The notes under the pieces: generated by a model
Databases searched by the model: none
Told to the model about the DNA's origin: nothing
The model's input: only the letters and a program-made list of their open reading frames with translations
Made by a program: the position numbers and the translations under genes
NCBI GenBank assembly: GCA_035540495.1
Contig: DATLGL010000060.1
Span: 62,001 to 126,000, forward strand
Source: DASVEG01 sp035540495
GTDB lineage: Bacteria > Actinomycetota > Acidimicrobiia > Acidimicrobiales > CADCTF01
Reading direction: 5' to 3'
Length of the DNA stretch: 64,000 nt
In this document: positions 50,949-61,440 of the stretch, piece after piece
Position numbering within the stretch: the first letter of the stretch is position 1
Layout: every line of letters starts with the position of its first letter

Positions 50949-51995
50949 ATGGCACTCGAGATCTCGCGTCCCGGGACCGACGTCCGGCCCGAGGACCAGG
51001 AGCGGATCAAGGAAGCGGAAGGGCGTGCGCTGCGCGCGCTCGAGTCGCTCCTCGGACGGAACGGGCCCGAGCCGGACGTCGCGTCGGCACCGGCAGACGA
51101 GGACGACGACATCGTGGACATCCGTGACGGCGCGGAACCGCAGGACACCGACAGCGCCATCTGGGTGACGGTCCGCCAGGCCGCGGCACGCGCAGGCGTG
51201 TCGACGAGCACGGTGCGCCAGTGGTACCGGTCGGGCAACCTCGCGACGCAGCGACGAGAAGGAGACCGGGGAGCGTTCCTGGTGCCCTTGGTGGACGTCG
51301 TACGCCTCGCGGCGCAGGCCGATGAGGCAGGCGACGTCGCTGCGGATTCCGTCATCGACATCAACGCCGCCTACTGGGCGGGCGAGACCGAGGCGGCGCG
51401 TGCAGCCGAGGCCGAAGCACGAGCCGAAGCCGACGAGGCACGGGCCGAGGCCCGGCGACTCACCGCCGACCTCGACGACGCGCGGGCGCAGATCGAGTCG
51501 GCCCGTGAGCAGCTTCGATCGGCACGCGGCGACACCGCGGCGGCGGAACGGGCTGCGGCCGACGCCGCGGCGGAGGCCGCCCGCGAGGTGACGTTGCTCC
51601 GCGAGCAGCTCGCGGAGGCGAACGACGAGGTCCGCACCCTCCGCGAGCGGGTCTCGCAGCTCGAGTCGGCGCTGGCCGTCGCTCGTCGTGCCGCCACGTT
51701 CGGTTCGGTGACCTCGACCGAGTGGGTCGAAGAGGTCGAGCACGGCTACCGCGGCCCGCTCCGGCCCCAGGGCGCCGAGCTGCTCGAAGACGTGGCGGAC
51801 GAGGCGTACGCGTTGCCGCAGTACGAGGTGCCCTCGTACGAGGTGCCGCAGCACGACGAGGAGGCCCACGCGGACGACGCGGACCTCCTCGACGAGCAGG
51901 TCGCCGAGCCCGTGCACATCGTCTTCGGTGAGGCCGCTGACGATCTGCTCCCGGAGCCCGAGAGCAAGCAGAAGGGCCGCCGCACCCGCCGCTGA
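50949..51995 (+). CDS. HTH protein with long coiled coil, unknown
   Basis: A 348-residue acidic protein. A helix-turn-helix region lies at about 71-120 (WVTVRQAAARAGVSTSTVRQWYRSGNLATQRREGDRGAFLV, excisionase/MerR-like). A long Ala/Glu/Arg heptad coiled coil spans about 147-250. A tail contains the near-repeat YEVPSYEVPQ and ends in basic KQKGRRTRR. Architecturally it resembles DivIVA-like or nucleoid-associated adaptor proteins, but no named family is recognised. GGGAGGAG precedes the ATG. Confidence 0.7.
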   Translation: MALEISRPGTDVRPEDQERIKEAEGRALRALESLLGRNGPEPDVASAPADEDDDIVDIRDGAEPQDTDSAIWVTVRQAAARAGVSTSTVRQWYRSGNLATQRREGDRGAFLVPLVDVVRLAAQADEAGDVAADSVIDINAAYWAGETEAARAAEAEARAEADEARAEARRLTADLDDARAQIESAREQLRSARGDTAAAERAAADAAAEAAREVTLLREQLAEANDEVRTLRERVSQLESALAVARRAATFGSVTSTEWVEEVEHGYRGPLRPQGAELLEDVADEAYALPQYEVPSYEVPQHDEEAHADDADLLDEQVAEPVHIVFGEAADDLLPEPESKQKGRRTRR

Positions 51996-52011
51996 GGTAA
52001 ATCCTCAAAAG

Positions 52012-52041
52012 TTGATCGGATAAGTCAGATTTCGCTACCCT
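52012..52041 (+). promoter_or_regulatory. Promoter of the sulfate assimilation operon
   Basis: TTGATC (52012-52017) and TACCCT (52036-52041) are separated by 18 bases, a good match to a housekeeping sigma factor promoter. The stretch is AT-rich compared with the surroundings. A short stem (TCTCCC around 52046-52051 with GGGGAGA around 52063-52069) precedes the start codon of the reductase gene and may cover part of its Shine-Dalgarno. Confidence 0.5.
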
Positions 52042-52075
52042 GCTCTCTCCCGGGCTTTCGAGGGGGAGAAGCAGG

Positions 52076-53881
<1,806 letters not shown>

Positions 53882-53888
53882 TGCACTC

Positions 53889-54392
53889 GTGACGACGGTT
53901 TGGCTCACCGGGCTGCCCTCTGCGGGCAAGTCGACGATCGCTCGGGCCCTCGAGAAGCGCCTCCTCGACGAGGGGCGCAAGGTCGAGGTGCTCGACGGCG
54001 ACGTCGTGCGCACCCACCTCACGAAGGACCTCGGGTTCTCTCGAGAAGACCGGCGTGAGAACGTGCTCCGCATCGGGTTCGTGGCGAACCTGCTCTCGCG
54101 CAACGGCGTGACGGTGCTGTGCCCCGTGATCGCTCCCTACCGGGAAGATCGCGACGAGGTACGAGCGCTGCATGAAGACCGGTTCGTCGAGGTCTACGTC
54201 TCGACGCCGGTCGACGTGTGCAGCGAGCGCGACGTCAAGGGGCTCTACGCCAAGCAGAAGGCGGGCGAGCTGTCGGGCCTCACCGGCGTCGACGACCCGT
54301 ACGAGCCGCCTGCGAATGCGGAAGTGACGATCCCGACGCACGAGCTGTCGCTCGAGGAGTCCGTGGAGCGGGTGTGGCAAGCGATCTCCTGA
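53889..54392 (+). CDS. cysC: Adenylylsulfate kinase
   Basis: A 167-residue P-loop kinase that phosphorylates APS to PAPS. The Walker A is GLPSAGKST at residues 8-16. DGDVVRTHLTKDLGFSREDRRENV and VIAPYREDRDEVR match the APS-binding blocks, and AKQKAGELSGLTGVDDPYEPP is the lid region. The GTG start is 53889. The free-standing form fits the unfused CysN downstream. Its presence implies that PAPS is made, which matters for which substrate CysH uses. Confidence 0.93.
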   Translation: MTTVWLTGLPSAGKSTIARALEKRLLDEGRKVEVLDGDVVRTHLTKDLGFSREDRRENVLRIGFVANLLSRNGVTVLCPVIAPYREDRDEVRALHEDRFVEVYVSTPVDVCSERDVKGLYAKQKAGELSGLTGVDDPYEPPANAEVTIPTHELSLEESVERVWQAIS

Positions 54393-55045
54393 CGCTGTCC
54401 GACGAGGATCTCGCCGAGATCTCCGCCTCGTTCGAATCGAAGCCGGCCTCCGCGATCATCCGCTGGGCCGTCGACACCTTCGGCGACGACCTGATCCTCG
54501 CAGCGTCGTTCCAGGACGCGGTGCTCATCGACGTCGCGACGAAGGTGAAGCCCGACGTCGAGGTGCTGTTCATCGACACCCTCGACCACTTCCCCGAGAC
54601 CTACGACACCGTCGAGCGCGCGCGCGCCCGCTACGGCCTCAACCTCAACTGGTACAAGGTCCCTGCACCGGAGGTTCCTTTCCACGAGGTCGACCCCGTG
54701 CGCTGCTGCAGCGACGCCAAGGTCGCCGCGCTCGACGCGGTGCTGTCGACGAAGAAGGCGTGGATGAGCGGGCTGCGCCGCACCGAAGCGTCCACCCGCG
54801 CCGATGCACCGATCGTGAGCCGCGATCGCCGCGGCCTCGTGAAGATCAACCCCATCGCCACCTGGTCCGACCTCGACGTCTCGGGCTACGTGGCGACGAA
54901 CGACGTGCCGTACAACCCGCTCCTCGACCAGGGCTACCCGTCGATCGGCTGCATGCCGACGACGAAGCCGGTCGAAGACGGTGCCGATCCTCGATCCGGA
55001 CGCTGGGCCGGTTCCGACAAGACCGAATGTGGGCTCCACGAATGA
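54374..55045 (+). CDS. cysH: CysH-type APS/PAPS reductase with missing cluster cysteine
   Basis: A 223-residue PP-loop reductase. C111-C112 in VRCCSDAKV is the Cys pair of APS reductases with a [4Fe-4S] cluster, and the catalytic ECGLHE is C219. The second cluster pair, normally CxxC in YPSIGCxPCT, reads C193-M-P-T196, so one ligand is threonine. The following PVEDGADPRSGRW is otherwise normal. GTG 54374 (GGAG 6 bases upstream) overlaps cysC; CTG 54389 overlaps the cysC stop as CTGA. Confidence 0.88.
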   Translation: MASDLLTLSDEDLAEISASFESKPASAIIRWAVDTFGDDLILAASFQDAVLIDVATKVKPDVEVLFIDTLDHFPETYDTVERARARYGLNLNWYKVPAPEVPFHEVDPVRCCSDAKVAALDAVLSTKKAWMSGLRRTEASTRADAPIVSRDRRGLVKINPIATWSDLDVSGYVATNDVPYNPLLDQGYPSIGCMPTTKPVEDGADPRSGRWAGSDKTECGLHE

Positions 55046-55986
55046 CACTGCTCGACGATCCCCGCACGCGCACCCGCGTGGCCGCCGGTCGCCTCACCCA
55101 CCTCGAGGCGCTCGAGGCTGAGGCGATCTTCATCATGCGAGAGGTCGCCGCCGAGTTCGAGCGGCCCGTGCTCCTCTTCTCGGGCGGGAAGGACTCGATC
55201 GTCCTCCTGCGCATCGCCGAGAAGGCCTTCCGCCCCGGGAAGTTCCCCTTCCCGGTCATGCACGTCGACACCGGGCACAACTTCCCCGAGGCGATCGAGT
55301 TCCGTGACCGCCGCATCGCCGAGCTGGGCGAGCGCCTGATCGTGGCGTCGGTGCAGGACGACATCGACGCCGGCCGCGTCGTCGAAGACACCGGCCCCCG
55401 CGCCTCGCGCAACCGCCTCCAGACGACCACGCTGCTGCGCGCGATCGAGGAGAACGAGTTCGACGCTGCGTTCGGCGGCGCCCGTCGCGACGAGGAGAAG
55501 GCTCGTGCGAAGGAGCGCGTGTTCTCCTTCCGCGACGACTTCGGCCAGTGGGACCCGAAGAACCAGCGGCCGGAGCTGTGGTCGCTCTACAACGGGCGCA
55601 TCCGCAAGGGCGAGCACATCCGCGTGTTCCCGATCTCCAACTGGACCGAGCTCGACGTTTGGCAGTACATCGCTCTCGAGCAGCTCGAGGTCCCCTCGAT
55701 CTACTTCTCCCACGAGCGCGAGGTCTTCGAGCGCGACGGCATGCTGCTGTCTCCGTCGGAAGCCGTGCAGCCGCAGGAGCACGAGCAGGTGTTCACGGAG
55801 ATCGTGCGCTACCGCACGGTCGGCGACATGAGCTGCACCGGCGCGGTGAAGTCGACGGCGACGACGATCGAGGAGATCATCGCCGAGGTCGCCACCACCC
55901 GCATCACCGAACGCGGCGCCACCCGCGCCGACGACAAGTTCTCGGAAGCGGCCATGGAAGACCGCAAGCGCGAGGGATACTTCTAA
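55042..55986 (+). CDS. cysD: Sulfate adenylyltransferase subunit 2
   Basis: A 314-residue PP-loop enzyme that forms APS from sulfate and ATP with CysN. The PP-loop SGGKDS is at residues 47-52. HVDTGHNFPEAIEFRD, the AFGGARRDEEKARAKERVFSFRD block and ISNWTELDVWQYI follow. The end DKFSEAAMEDRKREGYF is the usual CysD C terminus. ATG 55042 overlaps the cysH stop as ATGA, and cysN begins 9 bases after its stop. Confidence 0.96.
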   Translation: MTLLDDPRTRTRVAAGRLTHLEALEAEAIFIMREVAAEFERPVLLFSGGKDSIVLLRIAEKAFRPGKFPFPVMHVDTGHNFPEAIEFRDRRIAELGERLIVASVQDDIDAGRVVEDTGPRASRNRLQTTTLLRAIEENEFDAAFGGARRDEEKARAKERVFSFRDDFGQWDPKNQRPELWSLYNGRIRKGEHIRVFPISNWTELDVWQYIALEQLEVPSIYFSHEREVFERDGMLLSPSEAVQPQEHEQVFTEIVRYRTVGDMSCTGAVKSTATTIEEIIAEVATTRITERGATRADDKFSEAAMEDRKREGYF

Positions 55987-55995
55987 GCCGCCGTC

Positions 55996-57252
55996 ATGTC
56001 AGAGCTCTTGAGATTCGCGACGGCAGGGTCCGTCGACGACGGGAAGTCCACGCTCATCGGGCGGTTGCTGCACGACTCGAAGGCGATCTTCGAAGACCAG
56101 CTCGAAGCGGTCGAGATCTCGTCGAAGCGCCGCGGCGACACCCACGTCAACCTGGCGCTGCTCACCGACGGTCTGCGGGCCGAGCGGGAGCAGGGCATCA
56201 CCATCGACGTCGCCTACCGCTACTTCTCGACGCCGCGGCGGAAGTTCATCATCGCCGACACGCCGGGCCACGTGCAGTACACGCGCAACATGGTGACCGG
56301 CGCTTCGACCGCCGATCTCGCCATCGTGCTCGTCGATGCCCGCAAGGGGGTGCTCGAGCAGTCGCGCCGTCACGCCTACCTGAGCGTGCTGCTGGGCATC
56401 CGACACATCGTCCTCGCGGTCAACAAGATGGATCTCGTCGACTGGGACGAGACGACCTTCGACACCATCGCCCGCGAGTTCGAGGCGTTCATCGAGCGCA
56501 TCGATCCGTCGCACGGCCGCGACATCGAGGTCACGCCGATCCCGATCTCGGCCCTCCACGGCGACAACATCGTGCATCCGTCGGAGAACCTCTCCTGGTA
56601 CGCCGGCCCCCCGCTGCTCGAGCACCTCGAGAAGGTCGACGTCCACGACCACGACCCGGCCGACGCGCGGTTCCCGGTGCAGTACGTGATCCGGCCCCAC
56701 AGCGACGAGCACCACGACTACCGCGGCTACGCCGGCCAGGTCGCCGGCGGCGTGTTCAAGCCGGGCGACGAGGTGGTCGCGCTGCCGTCCGGGCTGCGCA
56801 CGACGATCGCCGCCATCGACACGTTCGAGGGAGAGATCGCAGAGGCGTTCGCGCCGATGTCGGTGACGATCCGACTGGCGGAGGAGCTCGACGTGTCGCG
56901 CGGCGACATGATCGTCAAGGCCGGCGAGGAGCCGATCGTCGCCAGGGAGATCGAGGCCGACGTCTGCTGGATGATCGACCGCCCCCTCACGCCGGGAGCC
57001 AAGTACTCGATCAAGCACACGACTCGCGCCGCTCGCGCCGTCGTCGACTCGATCGACTGGAAGCTCGACGTGAACACGCTCGAGCAGACCGATCGCGGCG
57101 CTGGTCTCGCGCTCAACGAGATCGGCCGGGTGAAGCTGCGACTGTCGACCCCGCTGGCGGTCGATCCCTACGACATCAACCGGATCACCGGCAGCTTCAT
57201 CCTCGTCGACGAGGCAACGAGCGCCACTGCGGGCGCCGGCCTCGTCAGGTGA
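55996..57252 (+). CDS. cysN: Sulfate adenylyltransferase subunit 1 (GTPase)
   Basis: A 418-residue EF-Tu-like GTPase that drives APS synthesis by CysD. The P-loop is GSVDDGKST at residues 11-19, G3 is DTPGHVQY, and G4 is NKMDLVDW. Beta-barrel domains II and III follow and end at VDEATSATAGAGLV. No APS kinase domain is fused, consistent with a separate cysC. The last gene of the operon, it overlaps the convergent antiporter gene by 8 bases. Confidence 0.95.
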   Translation: MSELLRFATAGSVDDGKSTLIGRLLHDSKAIFEDQLEAVEISSKRRGDTHVNLALLTDGLRAEREQGITIDVAYRYFSTPRRKFIIADTPGHVQYTRNMVTGASTADLAIVLVDARKGVLEQSRRHAYLSVLLGIRHIVLAVNKMDLVDWDETTFDTIAREFEAFIERIDPSHGRDIEVTPIPISALHGDNIVHPSENLSWYAGPPLLEHLEKVDVHDHDPADARFPVQYVIRPHSDEHHDYRGYAGQVAGGVFKPGDEVVALPSGLRTTIAAIDTFEGEIAEAFAPMSVTIRLAEELDVSRGDMIVKAGEEPIVAREIEADVCWMIDRPLTPGAKYSIKHTTRAARAVVDSIDWKLDVNTLEQTDRGAGLALNEIGRVKLRLSTPLAVDPYDINRITGSFILVDEATSATAGAGLVR

Positions 57253-58183
57253 CCAGCGGGATCGACGCGAAGTAGATCGCGACCAGCACGCCGCCCTCCC
57301 ACCGGTGGAGGACCTTGCCGCGCGACATCATCCCCCACATCAGCGCTCCGGTGCCGACGGCGACCCATGACGCCCAGAAGAGCCCGTTCGACACGTCGCC
57401 GGGGCCGACGAGCGCCGCGGTGCCGGCGATGGCGAGGCTGTTGAAGAGGTTCGACCCCAGCACGTTGCCGACCGCCAGCTCGGCCTCGTTCTTCCTCGCG
57501 GCCTGGATGCAGGTGACGATCTCGGGGAGCGATGTGCCGATGGCCACGAGCGTGAAGCCGACCAGGCCTTCGCCGAGGCCGAGCTCGTCGGCGGCCCGGA
57601 GCGCGCCGCTCACGAGCAGTTGCGCGCCGGCGACGGTGCCGACGAGGCCGCCCAGGGTGAGCAGGCCGAGGATCGCTGGCGACAGCTTCGCCTTCTCGTG
57701 CAGCTCCTCGTCGGCCTCGGCTCCGAGCTCGTCGTCACCGAGCCCCCGGTCAGAGAGGAAGACGATCGCCATCGCGACGACGAACCCGACGACCAGGATG
57801 ATGCCGTCGAGGCGGGTGAGGCGCCCGACCAGGACCGCGAGCAGCGCCATGGCGGCGATCGCGAGCGGCACCTCTCTCGACAGCGCTCGTGAGGTGATCG
57901 TCGGCGCAGCCAGGATCGCCACCAGACCCAGCGCGAGCGTCATGTTGGCGATGTTCGAGCCGGTGACGTTGCCGATGGCGATGTCGAGGTTGTCGCCGGC
58001 GGCTGCGATGCCCGACACGAGGAGCTCGGGCAGGCTCGTCCCGAACCCGACGATCACCGCACCGACGATGACGGCCGGGAGGTTCAGCCGGAACGCGATG
58101 CCTGCCGCGCCTTCGACGAAGCGCTCGCTCGCGTAGACGAGCAGCACGAGACCGAGGGCGACGAAGGCGAGGGCGACCAGCAT
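57245..58183 (-). CDS. Calcium/sodium antiporter (CaCA family)
   Basis: A 312-residue protein with about ten membrane helices arranged as an inverted repeat. The two alpha-repeat signatures are GFGTSLPELLVSG (near residue 47) and VAIGTSLPEIVTCIQA (near 207), each with NVTGSN or NVLGSN downstream. This is the YrbG-like branch of the K+-independent Ca/Na exchangers. ATG 58183 starts directly at the first helix. A cytoplasmic acidic loop separates the halves. Confidence 0.9.
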   Translation of the reverse strand: MLVALAFVALGLVLLVYASERFVEGAAGIAFRLNLPAVIVGAVIVGFGTSLPELLVSGIAAAGDNLDIAIGNVTGSNIANMTLALGLVAILAAPTITSRALSREVPLAIAAMALLAVLVGRLTRLDGIILVVGFVVAMAIVFLSDRGLGDDELGAEADEELHEKAKLSPAILGLLTLGGLVGTVAGAQLLVSGALRAADELGLGEGLVGFTLVAIGTSLPEIVTCIQAARKNEAELAVGNVLGSNLFNSLAIAGTAALVGPGDVSNGLFWASWVAVGTGALMWGMMSRGKVLHRWEGGVLVAIYFASIPLVT

Positions 58184-58255
58184 CGGCCCGACACTGTGGT
58201 CAGTTCGGAGTGATCGCCGCAATTCCGCCGCGACCGCAGCGGAACCGCGGCAGCG

Positions 58256-59053
58256 TCAGGTCGACCGGTCGCTGTCGACCAGCACGACGCCGGCGGCGCG
58301 CGAGATGTCGGTGAGGTCGGCGGTGCAGTACCCGCAGCGGCTCGCGATCGCCGGGATGTCGAACGCGCAGTAGGGGCAGACCTTCGTCGGCCCCGCGGAG
58401 AAGGGCACTCCGGCAGTGGTGGGGCCCGCGTCGGCCGCCGGCGTGTTCGGCTCGTCGGTGAGGTCGATCACCGGAGACGCCGCGGCCTCGGTCACGCTCG
58501 GCTCCTCTCGGGCTGCGAGGGGATCGCCGAGGAGCGGCTCCCCGGCGGCGATGGCCGGCGTCGCGCTCGTTCCGAACATCGGCGGGACCGACGGCATCGT
58601 GAGGTAGTCGGCTGGCTCGACGGACGAAGCAGCGAACGAGTCGGCGGACTCCGTCGCCTCGACCGGGCCGACGACCTCTACCGACTCGAGCATCGGGTCT
58701 GCGGACGTGCCGGCGACGATGCCATCGTCGGCGCCCTCGTCCGCGAGCGGAGGTGTCACCTCGGTGCCTGCGTCCTCGGTTGCTGCGGCGACGACGCCCA
58801 GCTGGGCTCGATCGAACGTGGCTCGCAGCCGTGCCAACGGCTTCACCACCAGGAACACGCTCAGCAGCGCGGCGACGAGGAGCGCAACCGCCGCTTGTGC
58901 GACACCGCCGAGGTCGGCCTGCCCTTCGAACAACCCCCGCCCGGCCGAGGTGATCTCGCCGATGAGGTTCGTGAACGCCACTCCGACGGTGATGCCGACG
59001 CCGACCTCCGCGACGGACGACTTGAGGAAGAACGACTTCAGATCGCCGAGCAC
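58256..59053 (-). CDS. Shortened MscL-like channel fused to a zinc ribbon
   Basis: A 265-residue protein. MLGDLKSFFLKSSVAEVGVGITVGVAFTNLIGEI (residues 1-34) matches the MscL N-terminal helix and TM1. A very short loop (about 35-52) replaces the usual periplasmic loop, and AAVALLVAALLSVFLVVKPLARLR (54-77) matches MscL TM2. A long acidic, disordered linker (about 85-220) leads to a zinc ribbon with C226-x2-C229 and C240-x2-C243. Known MscL proteins are about 130-150 residues and lack such a ribbon. Gating may be modified. Confidence 0.82.
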   Translation of the reverse strand: MLGDLKSFFLKSSVAEVGVGITVGVAFTNLIGEITSAGRGLFEGQADLGGVAQAAVALLVAALLSVFLVVKPLARLRATFDRAQLGVVAAATEDAGTEVTPPLADEGADDGIVAGTSADPMLESVEVVGPVEATESADSFAASSVEPADYLTMPSVPPMFGTSATPAIAAGEPLLGDPLAAREEPSVTEAAASPVIDLTDEPNTPAADAGPTTAGVPFSAGPTKVCPYCAFDIPAIASRCGYCTADLTDISRAAGVVLVDSDRST

Positions 59054-59124
59054 GGGCGGTGTGTACCCATTCGTCCGCTTTCGATGTCCGCCTCACACCG
59101 CATCGGCGTGGTCAACTGCGAACC

Positions 59125-59913
59125 GTGTTGCGCGTCGTCACCCTGAACATCTGGAACCTGTCCGGGCCGTGGCGCGAGCGCCGCGACGAGATCGTTCGAT
59201 GGCTGCGTGAGCTCGACGCCGACATCGTCTGCCTGCAGGAGATCGTCGACGACGGTGCGCGCAACTCCGCGCGGTGGGTCGCCGAGAGAGCGGGCTACGA
59301 GGCGGTGGCCTTCGGTGGCGTCGAGGCCCGACCCGGAGTGATCTTCGGTCCGGCGATCCTCAGCCGCTGGCCGATCGATCACCAGGCCACTCACCCGTTG
59401 CCGAACGAGCCCGGCCCCACCGACATCGAGCGGGTGCTCGTGCATGCGCGCACGCGAGGGATCGACGTCTTCACCACGCACCTGACGTCGCTGTACCAGT
59501 CGGGCGCGCTGCGGGAACGGCAGTGCCTGTCGATCGACGAGCTGGTGGCGCAGCACGCCGATCCAGCGTCGCCGCTGCCGCCCATCCTCGCGGGCGACTT
59601 CAACGCCGAGCCCGACAGCACCGAGATCCGCTTCCTCACCGGCTCGACGTCGCTCGACGGACGCAGCACCTACTGGCAGGACGCGTGGCGTGTCGCCGGC
59701 GGCCGCGGCCCCGGCTTCACCTGGGACAACCGGAACCCGTTCGCTGCTGCCGAGTACGAGCCCGATAGGCGCATCGACTACGTGTTCGTCGGGTGGCGGC
59801 GCGACGACGGCGCAGGGCGAGTGGAAGCGTGCCGCGTGATCTGCGACCGCCCGCTGAAGGGGCACGTGTTCCCGACCGACCACTTCGGACTATTGGCCGA
59901 CATTCGCGCATAG
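59125..59913 (+). CDS. Endonuclease/exonuclease/phosphatase family protein
   Basis: A 262-residue EEP-fold phosphohydrolase. VVTLNIWNL is the metal-binding first strand, LQEI carries the catalytic Glu, GDFNAEPDSTE is the Asp/Asn block, and RIDYVFV and DHFGLLADI close the site. Substrates range from DNA and RNA to inositol phosphates and sphingomyelin; none can be picked. GTG 59125, TTG 59128 and an in-frame start at 59059 are all possible; 59125 places the first strand at the N terminus. Confidence 0.85.
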   Translation: MLRVVTLNIWNLSGPWRERRDEIVRWLRELDADIVCLQEIVDDGARNSARWVAERAGYEAVAFGGVEARPGVIFGPAILSRWPIDHQATHPLPNEPGPTDIERVLVHARTRGIDVFTTHLTSLYQSGALRERQCLSIDELVAQHADPASPLPPILAGDFNAEPDSTEIRFLTGSTSLDGRSTYWQDAWRVAGGRGPGFTWDNRNPFAAAEYEPDRRIDYVFVGWRRDDGAGRVEACRVICDRPLKGHVFPTDHFGLLADIRA

Positions 59914-59955
59914 GCACTGGTACCTTCCATCCCAGGAGGTCGAAGGCCCCAAGAG

Positions 59956-60444
59956 ATGGACTTCAGCTCACCAGAGCTCTGGCGGTGGATCTGGCTCGTC
60001 TTCGCGGTAGGTGCCGCGGTCGGAGAGATGAGCATCGCCGGCTCGTTCTTCCTCGCCCCCTTCGCCATCGGAGCGGCTGCTGCCGCTGCCTCGGCGTTCC
60101 TCGGAGCCAGCGTTGCCGTCGAGTGGATCATCTTCCTCGTCGGTTCGATCGCCTCCTTCGCCGCCCTCCGCCCTCTCGCCCGGCGGCTCGACGCGGCGTC
60201 GCCGCAGTCGAACGTCGGCGCTCAGCGGTGGAGCGGCCGCCAAGGCCTCGTCGTCCGCGACATCCCGGGCCTGCCCGGGGAGACGGGGATGATCCGACTC
60301 GACCGTGAGGAGTGGCGCGCCGAGAGCCTCACCGGTCAACCGATCCGAGCCGGAAGCACCGTGCTCGTGAGCCGGGTGGACGGAACTCGTCTCGTGGTGA
60401 TCCCACTCGACGAGCCCGACGCCCTCCCTTCCCAAGGAGTGTGA
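59956..60444 (+). CDS. NfeD-family membrane protein
   Basis: A 162-residue protein with three membrane helices (about residues 10-85) and a C-terminal OB-fold domain (about 95-155, QGLVVRDIPGLPGETGMIRLDREEW). NfeD proteins pair with SPFH/stomatin proteins to organise membrane microdomains, and the SPFH gene follows 7 bases downstream. It is the short NfeD1b-type without a protease domain. Confidence 0.88.
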   Translation: MDFSSPELWRWIWLVFAVGAAVGEMSIAGSFFLAPFAIGAAAAAASAFLGASVAVEWIIFLVGSIASFAALRPLARRLDAASPQSNVGAQRWSGRQGLVVRDIPGLPGETGMIRLDREEWRAESLTGQPIRAGSTVLVSRVDGTRLVVIPLDEPDALPSQGV

Positions 60445-60451
60445 AGTAGCG

Positions 60452-61402
60452 ATGGCATTGGTCATCCTGTTGGGCGCGATCGCGTTCGTGTTCTTCGCGA
60501 TCGTGGTCAGCGCCGTCAAGATCATCCGCCCGTACGAGCGAGGCCTCGTCGAGCGACTCGGCAAGTACCACGCGACCGTCGAGCCCGGCCTGCGCCTGAT
60601 CTATCCGTTCATCGACAAGATGGTTCGCGTCGACATGCGAGAGCGGGTCGTCGACGTCCCGCCGCAGGAGGTCATCACCTCCGACAACGTCGTGGTGTCG
60701 GTCGACGCCGTCGTCTACTACGAGGCGACCGACCCGCAGCGCCTCGTCTACAACGTGGTCGACTTCTACCTCGCCGTCACCAAGCTGGCGCAGACCAACC
60801 TGCGCAACGTCATCGGCGACATGCAGCTCGACGAGGCACTCACGTCTCGCGACACGATCAACACCCGCCTCCGGGAGATCCTCGACGACGCCACCGACAA
60901 GTGGGGCACCCGGGTCGTCCGCGTCGAGATCCAGCGCATCGACCCGCCGGCCGACGTGATGTCGGCCATGCACGAGCAGATGAAGGCCGAGCGCACGCGG
61001 CGTGCCACCGTCACCACCGCGCAGGGCGACCGTGAGGCGGCGATCACCCGCGCCGAGGGCGAGAAGCAGTCGGCGATCCTCGCCGCGGAAGGCGAGAAGC
61101 AGTCGGCGATCCTGTACGCCGAGGGCGAGCGGGAGGCCCAGATCGCGCGAGCCTCCGGTGAGGCGGAGGCGATCCGCCAGGTGTACTCGGCGATCCACGA
61201 AGGCAACCCGTCGGCCGACCTCCTCGCGATCAAGTACCTGGAGACCCTCGCGGCCGTGGCCAACGGTCAGGCCACGAAGATCTTCCTGCCGACGGAGGCG
61301 ACGGCGATGCTCGGCGCCCTCGGCGGCATGAAGGAGCTGTTCGAGGCTGCCGGCGACGCTGCGCCGAACGGCGCGCCATCGAAGGCGGTCACCAAGCGCT
61401 GA
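60452..61402 (+). CDS. SPFH/Band 7 stomatin-like protein
   Basis: A 316-residue membrane scaffold protein. An N-terminal membrane helix (residues 3-22) is followed by the SPFH domain (about 25-185: IIRPYERGLVERLGKYHATVEPGL and QTNLRNVIGDMQLDEALTSRD). A coiled coil has the tandem AEGEKQSAIL repeat (about 202-224), and a hydrophobic C-terminal region ends the protein. It oligomerises in the membrane and works with NfeD encoded just upstream. Confidence 0.93.
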   Translation: MALVILLGAIAFVFFAIVVSAVKIIRPYERGLVERLGKYHATVEPGLRLIYPFIDKMVRVDMRERVVDVPPQEVITSDNVVVSVDAVVYYEATDPQRLVYNVVDFYLAVTKLAQTNLRNVIGDMQLDEALTSRDTINTRLREILDDATDKWGTRVVRVEIQRIDPPADVMSAMHEQMKAERTRRATVTTAQGDREAAITRAEGEKQSAILAAEGEKQSAILYAEGEREAQIARASGEAEAIRQVYSAIHEGNPSADLLAIKYLETLAAVANGQATKIFLPTEATAMLGALGGMKELFEAAGDAAPNGAPSKAVTKR

Positions 61403-61440
61403 CCCACGGAGGCGTCGACGCCTCAGCCCTAGGCCGTGGG
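61403..61440. terminator. Hairpin between SPFH and phosphatase genes
   Basis: CCCACGG (61403-61409) pairs with CCGTGGG (61434-61440). Inside it AGGCGTCGACGCCT (61410-61423) is a perfect 14-base palindrome that can form its own stem. It lies between convergent genes and overlaps the end of the phosphatase gene, consistent with a bidirectional terminator. No T run is present. Confidence 0.5.

Noticed and set aside
51996..52075. Possible riboswitch before the sulfite reductase gene
   Set aside because: The leader is under 40 bases after the likely transcription start, too short for a known sulfur-related riboswitch; only a small stem is visible.
61051..61140. Near-identical 30-base tandem units, considered as a repeat array
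   Set aside because: They encode the AEGEKQSAIL repeats of the SPFH coiled coil; only two or three units, with no spacers.
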